From the NCBI GenBank assembly GCA_015057665.1, contig SVDY01000017.1:1-43689 (forward strand): a stretch of DNA of 43,689 nt. Reading direction: 5' to 3'. The stretch is from Lachnospiraceae bacterium (lineage in GTDB: Bacteria; Bacillota; Clostridia; Lachnospirales; Lachnospiraceae). The notes beneath the pieces were generated by a model. It made no database searches, was not told the DNA's origin, and saw only the letters and a program-made list of their open reading frames with translations. Position numbers and translations under genes: made by a program. Shown one piece after another: positions 25,424-33,088 of the stretch; the first letter of the stretch is position 1; each line of letters opens with the position of its first letter.

Positions 25424-26347
25424 TTATAACTTTCGTCTTTCAATCTCTGCCATAAATCCGTCTCTGTCTTTTGGCGAAATCAACGCCATCTGGCGGACTC
25501 CATTTTCCACATAGTCAATCTGGAGGCGTCTAAGGGACAAAGCTGCAGAGGAAATCGGATTCATTGTCTTGGTCATCTTTTGAATGTTTTCATAAGGAAT
25601 CCGAACTTTACCATAGATTGACATGGAGATGAGCAGATGATGGTCATACAAGACATACTTCATCGCAAATAAAGGAAGGATGATAACGGAAGTAAAGACG
25701 GTAGTTCCAATGACAAACCAGTCCGGCTTTTCTCCCTGAAGTATCGGTGCAATACAAAACCAGAACAGCATCGCTTCTGTTCCAAGAAGAAGACCGCCAA
25801 GCCACCAGTCAACTCTGGAGCGGTATACAACCCCAGGACGGGATTTTTCTATCTCGGCATAGCGGGCATTCTTTGCTTTATCCGGAGTCTGTAATTTAAC
25901 ACTTTTATATACCATGAAAATAATTGGCACAAAAATCCCCACTAAAAATACTGGAAGAAACCATAGACCAAGCTGTCTGCAGGTTGCAACACAGAATGTC
26001 ATATAAGCGAGCATAATCTGGATAATCAGATTCATAATAATCAACATTGGGTATACAATCTCCATACTGGATTTCTCTGCCGGTGCCGTATGTTGGGATT
26101 CCATATTGGATTTTACAAAGTATACACAGATACTCATAAGTCCTATCAGCATAATGACAACGAAGAATAACAGAATCAGAGAAGACTTATCGCTCCAGTT
26201 ATCGACTTCGCCCAGAGCATTATAATGCATTGGAAGCCGGTCCGGAATTTTACTCCAGAATACAAGAGGTAGTATAACCGTGAGCACACCAATCAGAATA
26301 GATAACCAATGTAGCTTTTTATAAATGTTTAATCGTTTTTCTGCCAT
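25424..26347 (-). CDS. DUF1648/SdpI-like membrane protein with C-terminal PH-like domain
   Basis: 307 residues. The DUF1648 signature follows the first helix: IPDRLPMHYNALGEVDNWSD. About six membrane helices cover residues 14-235. The last 75 residues (MSIYGKVRIPYENIQKMTKT, LRRLQIDYV) look like a bacterial PH domain (bPH). The family includes SdpI immunity proteins and many sensors of unknown role. It is monocistronic, and no clear promoter could be assigned in the AT-rich 220 bases upstream (26348-26568). Confidence 0.85.
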   Translation of the reverse strand: MAEKRLNIYKKLHWLSILIGVLTVILPLVFWSKIPDRLPMHYNALGEVDNWSDKSSLILLFFVVIMLIGLMSICVYFVKSNMESQHTAPAEKSSMEIVYPMLIIMNLIIQIMLAYMTFCVATCRQLGLWFLPVFLVGIFVPIIFMVYKSVKLQTPDKAKNARYAEIEKSRPGVVYRSRVDWWLGGLLLGTEAMLFWFCIAPILQGEKPDWFVIGTTVFTSVIILPLFAMKYVLYDHHLLISMSIYGKVRIPYENIQKMTKTMNPISSAALSLRRLQIDYVENGVRQMALISPKDRDGFMAEIERRKL

Positions 26348-26517
26348 GACTGCCTCCGTTTCCGGAAATCTTTGATTTCCTTTGAAAACATTTTATTTCA
26401 TTAGGAGAAAATATAAAATATTTCTTTCCAATAATTTATTCTAGTTAAATTATCTACCTTTTTCTATTTATCGTCAACCAATTTGAGGCACATTAAGAAA
26501 ACCGTAAGAATCAAAGA

Positions 26518-26539
26518 GAAGGCGCCGTAAAACGCCTCC
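26518..26539 (-). terminator. Weak terminator after the anti-sigma gene
   Basis: On the minus strand a GC-rich stem (AGGCG/CGCCT core, 26533-26539 with 26518-26524, one mismatch) is followed by a short TC-rich run, about 30 bases after the anti-sigma stop. Confidence 0.5.
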
Positions 26540-26568
26540 CATACATCATTTTCAAGCATCAGCCGTAT

Positions 26569-27465
26569 TTAATGAAACTTTTCCTGCCTTCCATTCTCCA
26601 TCTCTAGATACTCTTCATATTCCGGAATCCGCTCAAGATTCCATAAACCATGAAATCCCATGGCATACTCGAAGGCTGACAGCTGCCTTTCGTTCATCGC
26701 ACCCTGATAAGTGATCTTACTTCCCTTACAATAAAACTCGCCAATCACCTTCTGATTAAAAGAATCCGGTCCATACTCTGTAAAGGCCATCTGAACTGTC
26801 CATTCTCCCTTATCATAGTTTTCTTCCCGGTAAACATGGTTAAAACGGATATCAGATATGGAGTATCCGGCCGTTTTCATTTTTTCTAAAAATTCCAAAA
26901 GTTTCTCCGTCCGCTTTTCCTTGTATTCTTCCATCGTAGGATTCTCTCCGTATGCAGCAATCAAATCTGGCAGTCCAAGGCCTCGAATCACTTCCATAAT
27001 ACTGCTGTAGGCATCTGTATAATCAAGCATATCGGCAGCCTTTTCAAATTCCTGTTTTTCCAACAGATTCATGAATTTCTTTGCTGTATAAATTTCGTCC
27101 ATATTGGTAAAGGCGATTCCGGATCCGGTGCATTGGTCAAAGGTCAGGACAGCAGCCAACAAAAGCGGAAGGAGCATAAGTGCTGCACCAACAGAGAAGT
27201 GCCATCTGCGTTTTATTTTTCCAAGTCCTTTTTTTAAAGCTTTTGCTTCCCGTTCTTTTAATTCATCCCGCTCATTGTCACATACATGATGTGCGTCAGA
27301 CAGTTCCTGTACTTGTTCCAAAACCCCTGTTCCTGTACTTAACAGTGCTTTACAGGAAGGACAACTCTTTATATGTTCCTCCACCAGTTTTTTCGTTGCT
27401 TCCGATACTTCTCCATTTTCATACAAAAGCATCAAATCTTTTATCACATCACATGATATTTTCAT
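26569..27465 (-). CDS. Zinc-binding anti-sigma factor, single-pass membrane
   Basis: 298 residues. The N-terminal zinc finger has Cys5, His31, Cys35 and Cys38 (HIKSCPSC), the ZAS pattern of anti-sigma factors. A single membrane helix at 90-109 separates it from an external domain of about 190 residues that may take part in signal input; it has a VRGLGLPDLIAAYG segment but no domain I know. The start overlaps the sigma gene stop by 4 bases, the classic sigma/anti-sigma coupling. Confidence 0.9.
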   Translation of the reverse strand: MKISCDVIKDLMLLYENGEVSEATKKLVEEHIKSCPSCKALLSTGTGVLEQVQELSDAHHVCDNERDELKEREAKALKKGLGKIKRRWHFSVGAALMLLPLLLAAVLTFDQCTGSGIAFTNMDEIYTAKKFMNLLEKQEFEKAADMLDYTDAYSSIMEVIRGLGLPDLIAAYGENPTMEEYKEKRTEKLLEFLEKMKTAGYSISDIRFNHVYREENYDKGEWTVQMAFTEYGPDSFNQKVIGEFYCKGSKITYQGAMNERQLSAFEYAMGFHGLWNLERIPEYEEYLEMENGRQEKFH

Positions 27466-27956
27466 TCTGTTTCCTCCCTTCTCATCTGTTCTGTCAGCAT
27501 CTGCTTTGCCCTGTAAAATGTCACCCTTGCCCAGCTTTCACTCTTCCCAAAAGAAACCCCGATTTCTTTTAAACTGTTCTCCCCATAGATATGAAGCATC
27601 ACAATTTCCCGGTAAGGTTCTTTCAGGTTCCAGACTGCCTTACGCAAATGCTGCCGTTCTTCCTGTTTAACCATCTGCTCCAGCAGCCTTTCTTCTTTGG
27701 AAAGTTCCATTTCTTCAATGGGCTGTTTGTAAAAACGTTTTCTCTTATTCAGCTCTTTACACCAGATATTTTTTCCAATCTGACAAAGCCAGGTATATGA
27801 ACTGCACCGTCCTTCAAAACGATCTATTCCCTTTAATGCCTGATAAAAAGTTTCCTGCAGAAGTTCTTCTGCATCCTGAGCAGAACCTGTCAGCGAAAGG
27901 AGAAAACGGTACAGGGGCAGGCTGTATTTTTCATATAGTTGTTCCAGTATATCCAT
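27462..27956 (-). CDS. ECF-type RNA polymerase sigma factor
   Basis: 164 residues from the ATG at 27956, which has AAAGGAG 5 bases upstream; the ATG at 27977 would put that site inside the gene. Region 2 holds LTGSAQDAEELLQETFYQAL and YTWLCQIGKNI. Region 4 holds LKEPYREIVMLHIYGENSLK and FGKSESWARVTFYRAKQML. It is paired with the anti-sigma gene. The regulon is unknown; no autoregulatory promoter could be named. Confidence 0.93.
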   Translation of the reverse strand: MDILEQLYEKYSLPLYRFLLSLTGSAQDAEELLQETFYQALKGIDRFEGRCSSYTWLCQIGKNIWCKELNKRKRFYKQPIEEMELSKEERLLEQMVKQEERQHLRKAVWNLKEPYREIVMLHIYGENSLKEIGVSFGKSESWARVTFYRAKQMLTEQMRREETE

Positions 27957-28024
27957 AATTTCTCCTTTCTTTTTCATTTCATGAAATGTTCTGTCTGTTA
28001 GTACTTATACCTAAAAAAACGTTA

Positions 28025-28052
28025 CAAAAAAGGATCCCGCTTACGAGACCCT
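28025..28052 (-). terminator. Terminator of the MATE-nth unit
   Basis: On the minus strand 9-bp arms (28044-28052 with 28031-28039, two wobbles) with a 4-base loop, followed by TTTTTT. It lies 33 bases after the nth stop. Confidence 0.8.
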
Positions 28053-28085
28053 TTACATCCTGCACGAAAGTGCTTCTTTTCCTGT

Positions 28086-28724
28086 TTATTCTACTCCATG
28101 TTTCCCACAGATATCCCACAGGACACATCTGTCACAATATGGTTTCGTCCTTGCCGTACACACTTCTCTTCCATGAAGCACCAGACGATGGCAGAAATCA
28201 TTCCCTTCCTCCGGAGGTATAATCTTCCAAAGTGCCATCTCTACCCGTTTCGGATCTTTCATTCCATCCACAAGTCCCATACGGTTTGTCAGACGGATAC
28301 AATGGGTATCTGTTACGATGGCCGGTTTGCCAAACACATCCCCCATAATCAGATTGGCACTCTTTCTTCCCACACCGGGAAGCTTCATGAGTTCATCGAA
28401 GGTCTCCGGCACGCCGCCATTGTATTCGTCTCTGATGATACGCATGCAGGCACTAATATCCCGCGCCTTGCTTTTACCAAGACCGCAGGGACGGACAATC
28501 TCTTCGATTTCTTCCGGTGTAGCTTCTGCAAGAGCATTCACATCCGGATATTTTTCATATAATTTTTCTACTACTACATTTACACGGGCATCTGTACACT
28601 GGGCAGCAAGGCGAACACTTACTAAAAGCTTCCACGCCTGATCATAATCCAATGTACAGTCTGCATCCGGGTATTCTTTTTTTAATCGATCAATGATTTC
28701 CAGTGCAAGTTCCTGTTTTGTCAT
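28086..28724 (-). CDS. nth: Endonuclease III (DNA glycosylase/AP lyase)
   Basis: 212 residues, the usual family length. It removes oxidised pyrimidines and cuts the abasic strand. The helix-hairpin-helix LPGVGRKSAN carries catalytic Lys121 and is followed by Asp139 in VTDTHC. The C-terminal [4Fe-4S] cluster ligands are Cys189, 197, 200 and 206; the first gap is 7 residues rather than the 6 of E. coli, a form common in clostridia. It sits 10 bases after the MATE gene and is probably co-transcribed with it. Confidence 0.95.
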   Translation of the reverse strand: MTKQELALEIIDRLKKEYPDADCTLDYDQAWKLLVSVRLAAQCTDARVNVVVEKLYEKYPDVNALAEATPEEIEEIVRPCGLGKSKARDISACMRIIRDEYNGGVPETFDELMKLPGVGRKSANLIMGDVFGKPAIVTDTHCIRLTNRMGLVDGMKDPKRVEMALWKIIPPEEGNDFCHRLVLHGREVCTARTKPYCDRCVLWDICGKHGVE

Positions 28725-28734
28725 GTTTTATCTC

Positions 28735-30108
28735 CTATTCCCGATTCACAATCGTAGACTTTTTCCAATCACCTTTTAAGAACAAAGCGAAATAAAAAAT
28801 ATCTGTCACAAGGGTGCTGACCGGATAGGCAATTCCGATTCCCAGAACTCCAAGTCCCATTTTATGGGCAAGGAAGATAGATAGGGGAATTCGGGAAATC
28901 AATGCTCCGGCCCCATTGGCAATGGCAATATAAGAAGAACGCCCTGCCCCCAGAAAGAGACCGCCAAAACAATATCCAAGCGGCATAAGCAGAAAATAAT
29001 CCCAGCAATGTCCTTTAAAGTAATTGGCTCCTACGGCAAGAGTCTGTGGATCGTTGGTAAAAATCATCAAGAGTTCTTTTGAGAAGACCCACATAATTGC
29101 ACATACGACAATACTATAAAGGGAACTGTATAGCAGATTCAGTTTCGTTGCCTCCATGGCTCGATCCATCTTACCGGCACCAATATTCTGTCCCACCATT
29201 GTAGAAAGGGCAACATTTAAAGCAATCACCGGCAGGATGAAGATAACGTTAATCTTCGCCCCAAATCCTACTGCAGCAGAGGCGTAGACACCCAATGTGT
29301 TTGCAACTGCAATGAGAACGACTAAAGATGCATTGAGCAGTGTTTCCTGAAGGGCTGCCGGTGTTCCCACTCTAAAGATAATGCCAATCTGTTCTTTATC
29401 CATTCGGAAGAAGCGTTTCCAGTGGAATTTGAAGGAAAAATGAATTTTTTTCAAATGGAAAACCGCAATCAGAACGCTGGCTGCCTGCGCTATAATTGTG
29501 GCAAGAGCAGCTCCGCCTGCACCCCATCCCAGAGGACCTACAAACAGAATATCAAGTACAATATTAATCAAGGTGGATATCACTACAAAAAGAAGGGGAT
29601 TTTTGGAATCCCCCATGCCGCGAAGAACAGAGGAAATTGCATTGTAGAAAAATACAAACACGGTGCCTGCTGTATAGATCACATAATATATCCAGGCTTC
29701 CTCATAACACTCTGCCGGCGTCTGAAGAAGTTTTAAAACAGGTTCTGTAAGCAAAAGCATACCTGACGTAAACAAAATAGAAAGCATCATCGTAAAGGAA
29801 AAAGCTGTCTCAATAGCTTTATCCAATCTGCCATCTTCTCCTGCACCTAGAAACTGGGCAATGGCAACCGTCGATGCACTTAAAAAGCCGGTCGCCACGC
29901 CCAGGACGACCTGCATGACCTGGCCCACAATATTTACCGCGGAAACACTGTAAGTCCCTGCAAAATGACTTACAATCAGCATATCTACAATGCTGTAAAG
30001 AGATTGCAGCAAAAATGCTCCAATCAGCGGGATGCTGAAAGTAATCAGCGTTTTGGCTACCGAGCCTTCTGTCAAACTGTTCGCGACAGATCGCTTTGTT
30101 TCTTCCAT
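28735..30108 (-). CDS. MATE-family multidrug/toxin efflux transporter
   Basis: 457 residues with about twelve membrane helices in two halves. Typical MATE features are TFSIPLIGAFLLQSLYSIVD in helix 1, VNIVGQVMQVVLGVATGF in helix 2 and VGQNIGAGKMDRA after helix 7. It would export cationic compounds in exchange for sodium or protons; substrate not predictable. A 55-residue HTH gene ends 24 bases before its start and may regulate it. Confidence 0.92.
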   Translation of the reverse strand: MEETKRSVANSLTEGSVAKTLITFSIPLIGAFLLQSLYSIVDMLIVSHFAGTYSVSAVNIVGQVMQVVLGVATGFLSASTVAIAQFLGAGEDGRLDKAIETAFSFTMMLSILFTSGMLLLTEPVLKLLQTPAECYEEAWIYYVIYTAGTVFVFFYNAISSVLRGMGDSKNPLLFVVISTLINIVLDILFVGPLGWGAGGAALATIIAQAASVLIAVFHLKKIHFSFKFHWKRFFRMDKEQIGIIFRVGTPAALQETLLNASLVVLIAVANTLGVYASAAVGFGAKINVIFILPVIALNVALSTMVGQNIGAGKMDRAMEATKLNLLYSSLYSIVVCAIMWVFSKELLMIFTNDPQTLAVGANYFKGHCWDYFLLMPLGYCFGGLFLGAGRSSYIAIANGAGALISRIPLSIFLAHKMGLGVLGIGIAYPVSTLVTDIFYFALFLKGDWKKSTIVNRE

Positions 30109-30131
30109 AAAATTCTCCTTTGATTCCCTGT

Positions 30132-30299
30132 TTATTTCTTTATTTTATCCAACTTATCTATAATCTGCTTTTCGATAAAAGGAGCCGGACTTTTCTCTCC
30201 GTTCTCCCAGTTCTCCCAGGTTTTTACTGGAAAGCCTAAGACTTTGGCCGCCTCCTGTACACTTAATCCTGTGGCTTCTCTTCGTTCTTTTAATGTCAT
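30132..30299 (-). CDS. 55-residue helix-turn-helix protein
   Basis: A short frame from the ATG at 30299 to TAA at 30132 encodes MTLKERREATGLSVQEAAKV followed by LGFPVKTWENWENGEKSPAP and a basic tail ending DKIKK. This is an XRE-like HTH (LSVQEAAKVLGFPVKTWENWE). The spacing to AAAGGAG is long (14 bases), so the start is less certain. It ends just before the MATE gene on the same strand. A longer overlapping frame (30154-30420) is a shadow with no domain. Confidence 0.75.
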   Translation of the reverse strand: MTLKERREATGLSVQEAAKVLGFPVKTWENWENGEKSPAPFIEKQIIDKLDKIKK

Positions 30300-30445
30300 A
30301 TCTCTTCTTAATTCTCCTTTGAAGTGTGGAAATTCTACTTTTTATTTTACTGAACCCTTTAATAAAAGTCAAAGTAATCTGCTGACATATTCCCCGGATA
30401 TGTCCACTACTCCCATCCATCTGAAAACAGACTCCTCTCCATCTG

Positions 30446-30495
30446 AGAACAAAGTGTTTTGTTCTATAAAAACGAAGTTTCTTACAGAATAAAAA
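30446..30495. repeat. Short interspersed repeat, compact copy
   Basis: AGAACAAAGTGT (30446-30457) is followed after 4 bases by a 34-base hairpin-forming block (30462-30495, arms TTCTATAA/TTACAGAA around CGAAG). Both pieces recur at 35105-35116 and 35205-35238, the second with a single base difference. It ends 7 bases before the folE -35 box. Confidence 0.75.
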
Positions 30496-30502
30496 AGTGG
30501 AT

Positions 30503-30530
30503 TTGCAGAACTCTTTCTTTATGCTATACT
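30503..30530 (+). promoter_or_regulatory. folE promoter
   Basis: TTGCAG (30503-30508) and TATACT (30525-30530) with a 16-base spacer. A small TTCCC/GGGAA hairpin (30542-30553) follows in the leader, then AGTGAGGA before the ATG. Confidence 0.75.
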
Positions 30531-30576
30531 ATCGATAAGTATTCCCTTTGGGAACCTACGAAAGTGAGGAATTATA

Positions 30577-31167
30577 ATGGCTATAGATAAAAATGCAATT
30601 AAGGAACACATTCGCGGTCTTTTAATTGCCCTCGGGGACGACCCGGACAGAGAAGGGCTAAAAGAAACTCCTGACCGTGTGGCTCGCATGTATGAAGAAG
30701 TCTTTGCGGGAATGAACTATTCCAACGAAGAGATTGCTCACATGTTTGCCAAATCCTTTACCGATGATTTCTCTGCTGCAAATGACAGCGACGACATCGT
30801 ATTAGTAAAGGATATCGATATATTCAGTTACTGTGAACACCATCTGGCTCTCATGTACGACATGCAGGTGTCCGTTGCATACATTCCGAAAGGCCGTGTG
30901 CTTGGCCTTAGCAAGATTGCACGAATTGCAGACATGGCAGCAAAACGACTTCAGCTTCAGGAACGAATCGGCGCCGATATTGCAGAGATTATGACGATTG
31001 CTTCCGGATCCGATGATATCGCAGTCATCATCAAAGGATGCCACAGCTGTATGAGTGCCCGTGGAATCAAGAAAGAACAGGCTTCTACAGTAACGACCAC
31101 GTTTACCGGAAGATTCAAAAATGATGTGAATCTGCAAAATAAACTTTATATGATGCTGAACCATTAA
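30577..31167 (+). CDS. folE: GTP cyclohydrolase I
   Basis: 196 residues, the normal length. It converts GTP to 7,8-dihydroneopterin triphosphate, the first step of folate synthesis. Zinc-site motif [10 protein letters not shown] near 85, then [28 protein letters not shown] and the second zinc cysteine in [11 protein letters not shown]. No other folate genes are present in the window. It has its own promoter and terminator. Confidence 0.97.
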   Translation: MAIDKNAIKEHIRGLLIALGDDPDREGLKETPDRVARMYEEVFAGMNYSNEEIAHMFAKSFTDDFSAANDSDDIVLVKDIDIFSYCEHHLALMYDMQVSVAYIPKGRVLGLSKIARIADMAAKRLQLQERIGADIAEIMTIASGSDDIAVIIKGCHSCMSARGIKKEQASTVTTTFTGRFKNDVNLQNKLYMMLNH

Positions 31168-31192
31168 AAAGCATTACTGTACAGGATATACA

Positions 31193-31218
31193 GGGTCTCG
31201 CAAATGAGACCCTTTTTT
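31193..31218 (+). terminator. folE terminator
   Basis: 7-bp GGGTCTC/GAGACCC stem (31193-31199 with 31206-31212), 6-base loop and TTTTTT, about 25 bases after the folE stop. Confidence 0.9.
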
Positions 31219-31259
31219 CTTTCTTAAGAAAATTTAAGATTTCTTCAAGGTTATCTCAA

Positions 31260-31287
31260 GGATTGTTCACAATCCACATGGTATAAT
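31260..31287 (+). promoter_or_regulatory. CBS-gene promoter with palindromic operator
   Basis: TATAAT at 31282-31287. A perfect palindrome with 7-bp arms and a 2-base centre (GGATTGT-TC-ACAATCC, 31260-31275) covers the region where the -35 and spacer would lie. No good -35 is visible, so the site may bind an activator or a repressor. The leader of about 137 bases before the CBS start has a GTGCAT/ATGCAC inverted repeat. Confidence 0.55.
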
Positions 31288-31430
31288 TTAATCGTATGAT
31301 AAAACAATCCGATGCAGTTTCTATGGGAAACATATTGTGCATGCATCATATGCACCTCACTCAAATATGCCAAGGCGTATTTGGTTCCCCGCCCAGCAGC
31401 ATCTTATTTACGAAAGAGAGCGGAACACAC

Positions 31431-31859
31431 ATGAATATATTATTTTTCTTAACCCCAAAGACCGACGTGGCATTTTTATATAACGACTATACCATCGGCA
31501 AAGCACTGAAAGTTTTTCAAGACTGTCACTACTCAGCAATTCCTATGATTGATCGAAACGGCATCTATATGGGAACAGTAACAGAAGGTGATTTTCTCTG
31601 GGGACTTTACGGCGGCAACGAGATTACTTACGAGAACCTGCATACCAAAGCTGTCGGCGAACTTCCTTTAAAGGTCAATCACAAAGCTGTCTATGTAGAC
31701 GAACGAATGGAGAATATGCTTGAGATTGCGAAGGACCAGAATTTTGTTCCCGTTGTAGATGACCAGGGTATCTTTATTGGAATTGTAACAAGAAAGGAAA
31801 TTTTAAAATATTGCTACGGTCAGATTGAAAAACACTGGCAGGCGCATGTTGAGAACTAA
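31431..31859 (+). CDS. CBS-pair domain protein
   Basis: 142 residues from the ATG at 31431, starting MNILFFLTPKTDVAFLYNDY. The frame could open at 31296, but that would put the start at the transcription start and add 45 residues with no domain likeness. Two CBS motifs fill the protein: ALKVFQDCHYSAIPMIDRNG then YMGTVTEGDFLW, and MLEIAKDQNFVPVVDDQGIF then IGIVTRKEIL. Such pairs bind adenine nucleotides and act as energy sensors; here no effector domain is attached. The ribosome binding site is weak (GAAAGAGAG, 11 bases away). Confidence 0.85.
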   Translation: MNILFFLTPKTDVAFLYNDYTIGKALKVFQDCHYSAIPMIDRNGIYMGTVTEGDFLWGLYGGNEITYENLHTKAVGELPLKVNHKAVYVDERMENMLEIAKDQNFVPVVDDQGIFIGIVTRKEILKYCYGQIEKHWQAHVEN

Positions 31860-31878
31860 TTATTTTATTATCTACAGG

Positions 31879-31907
31879 GAGGCATATCACAAATGCCTCT
31901 TCTTTTT
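31879..31907 (+). terminator. CBS-gene terminator
   Basis: 7-bp GAGGCAT/ATGCCTC stem (31879-31885 with 31893-31899), 7-base loop, then TTCTTTTT, 20 bases after the CBS stop. Confidence 0.8.
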
Positions 31908-31914
31908 CAAAATC

Positions 31915-32028
31915 AGTAAAAAAACCTTAAGCATTCCGGAATGGATGAATGAATCGGCTATGGCACTTGGTTTAAATTTCTCCCAGGTTCTGCAAGAGGC
32001 ACTTTTACAAAAAATCCAGAACAGTTAA
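31915..32028 (+). pseudogene. HicB-type antitoxin C-terminal remnant
   Basis: An open stretch encodes SKKTLSIPEWMNESAMALGL then NFSQVLQEALLQKIQNS and a stop. This is the C-terminal DNA-binding part of HicB antitoxins (KKTLTIPxWLNExAxxxxINFSQVLQEAL pattern). The N-terminal RNase-H-like half and any hicA toxin gene are absent. The upstream part of the frame runs through the CBS terminator, and no start codon with a ribosome binding site fits. It reads as the decayed end of a lost HicAB toxin-antitoxin pair. Confidence 0.65.
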
Positions 32029-32099
32029 TATTTTTAAATCATCTGACATATACTACTTCTAAAATAATCTCAAAGAAATCTGAAAGGGAAGTAGTAAAC

Positions 32100-32285
32100 A
32101 TGGATTTAGACAATATGGTATGTAACTGTATGAGCATTACAAAAGGTATGATAAAAGAAGCGGTTGACAATGGCGCAACAACTTTAGAAGAGGTCATGGA
32201 GGCTACAGGCGCTGCTACCATCTGCGGTGCATGTGCTGACGAAGTACAAAGATTGACAGGCTTTTTCGCCTCAACAAAATCATGA
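32100..32285 (+). CDS. BFD-like [2Fe-2S]-binding protein
   Basis: 61 residues. Cys8 and Cys10 (VCNCM) with Cys42 and Cys45 (ICGACADEV) give the CxC...CxxC layout of the bacterioferritin-associated ferredoxin/NifU-like BFD fold. GGGAAG lies 8 bases before the ATG. In clostridia such small proteins often occur alone; electron transfer or iron release are likely roles. No bacterioferritin gene is near. Confidence 0.85.
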   Translation: MDLDNMVCNCMSITKGMIKEAVDNGATTLEEVMEATGAATICGACADEVQRLTGFFASTKS

Positions 32286-32294
32286 ACAACAAAA

Positions 32295-32320
32295 ATGCAG
32301 AGGACTTCCATCCTCTGCAT
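32295..32320. terminator. Bidirectional terminator between BFD and ABC genes
   Basis: Perfect 10-bp arms (32295-32304 with 32311-32320), 6-base loop, T-rich on the plus side and T-run on the minus side. It serves the convergent gene ends at 32285 and 32330. Confidence 0.85.
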
Positions 32321-32329
32321 TCTTATTGT

Positions 32330-33088
32330 TCATTGTTCATGATAATACTGCCATCCATGTTCTGTCTCAACTCGGCAGACACGGACTCCAAATACATCAT
32401 CTAATACTTTCTTTTCATAGATTTCTTCCGGTGTACCATAGGTTACCAGATGTCCGTCAGAGATAACTCCTACATAATCCGCTGTTTTCAGCGCCATCAC
32501 CAGATCGTGAAGAACCATCACAACAGCTTTCCCCTGATCCGCCAGAGCTCTCGCCTGACGCATCAGCCGCATCTGATAGGAGATATCCAGATAAGTAGTC
32601 GGCTCGTCCATGAGTACAATGGGCGTATCCTGTGCCAAAGCCATGGCAATGTAGATTTTTTGCTGATTTCCTCCGGAGAGATGATTCACGTTGGTCTCTT
32701 CGTGAGCTTCCATTCCAACCCATTTAAGAGCTTCCCTTGCCTTGGCAAAATCTTCTTCCCTGTAACGTCTCGGATATTTCAGATATGGAAATCTTCCGTG
32801 AAGCACCATGCGAAGTGCCGGAATATCCGGTACATTTCTGCTCTGGGGAAGAAATGCCACCTGCTGTGCCAGGGTTGCAGATGTATAGGATTCAATATCT
32901 TCTCCGTTTATAATAATCTGTCCGGAAGAATGGGGATTCAAGCGGACGATAGATTTTAATAAGGTACTCTTGCCGCATCCGTTGGGTCCTACAAGGATCG
33001 TTACCTTTCCGGGCTGAAACTCCATAGTCACATTGTGAAGAACGTCTTCTCCGTCATAACCGGCACATACATTTTTAATCTGTATCAT
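32330..33088 (-). CDS. ABC importer ATPase (FecE/BtuD type)
   Basis: 252 residues. Walker A GPNGCGKSTLL near 34-44, signature LSGGNQQKIYIAMAL, Walker B IVLMDEPTTYLD, and switch His in VLHDL. The sequence belongs to the siderophore/heme/cobalamin importer ATPases. The start overlaps the permease stop by one base (TAATG). The nearby cobamide operon makes a corrinoid a fair guess for the cargo, but an iron siderophore fits equally. Confidence 0.93.
   Translation of the reverse strand: MIQIKNVCAGYDGEDVLHNVTMEFQPGKVTILVGPNGCGKSTLLKSIVRLNPHSSGQIIINGEDIESYTSATLAQQVAFLPQSRNVPDIPALRMVLHGRFPYLKYPRRYREEDFAKAREALKWVGMEAHEETNVNHLSGGNQQKIYIAMALAQDTPIVLMDEPTTYLDISYQMRLMRQARALADQGKAVVMVLHDLVMALKTADYVGVISDGHLVTYGTPEEIYEKKVLDDVFGVRVCRVETEHGWQYYHEQ

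Noticed and set aside
30154..30420. 88-residue minus-strand frame near the MATE gene
   Set aside because: It overlaps the better-supported 55-residue HTH gene in another frame and encodes a basic, domain-less sequence.
31296..31430. 45-residue N-terminal extension of the CBS protein
   Set aside because: It would start at the predicted transcription start, has no ribosome binding site and does not resemble the family; the MNILFFL start fits better.
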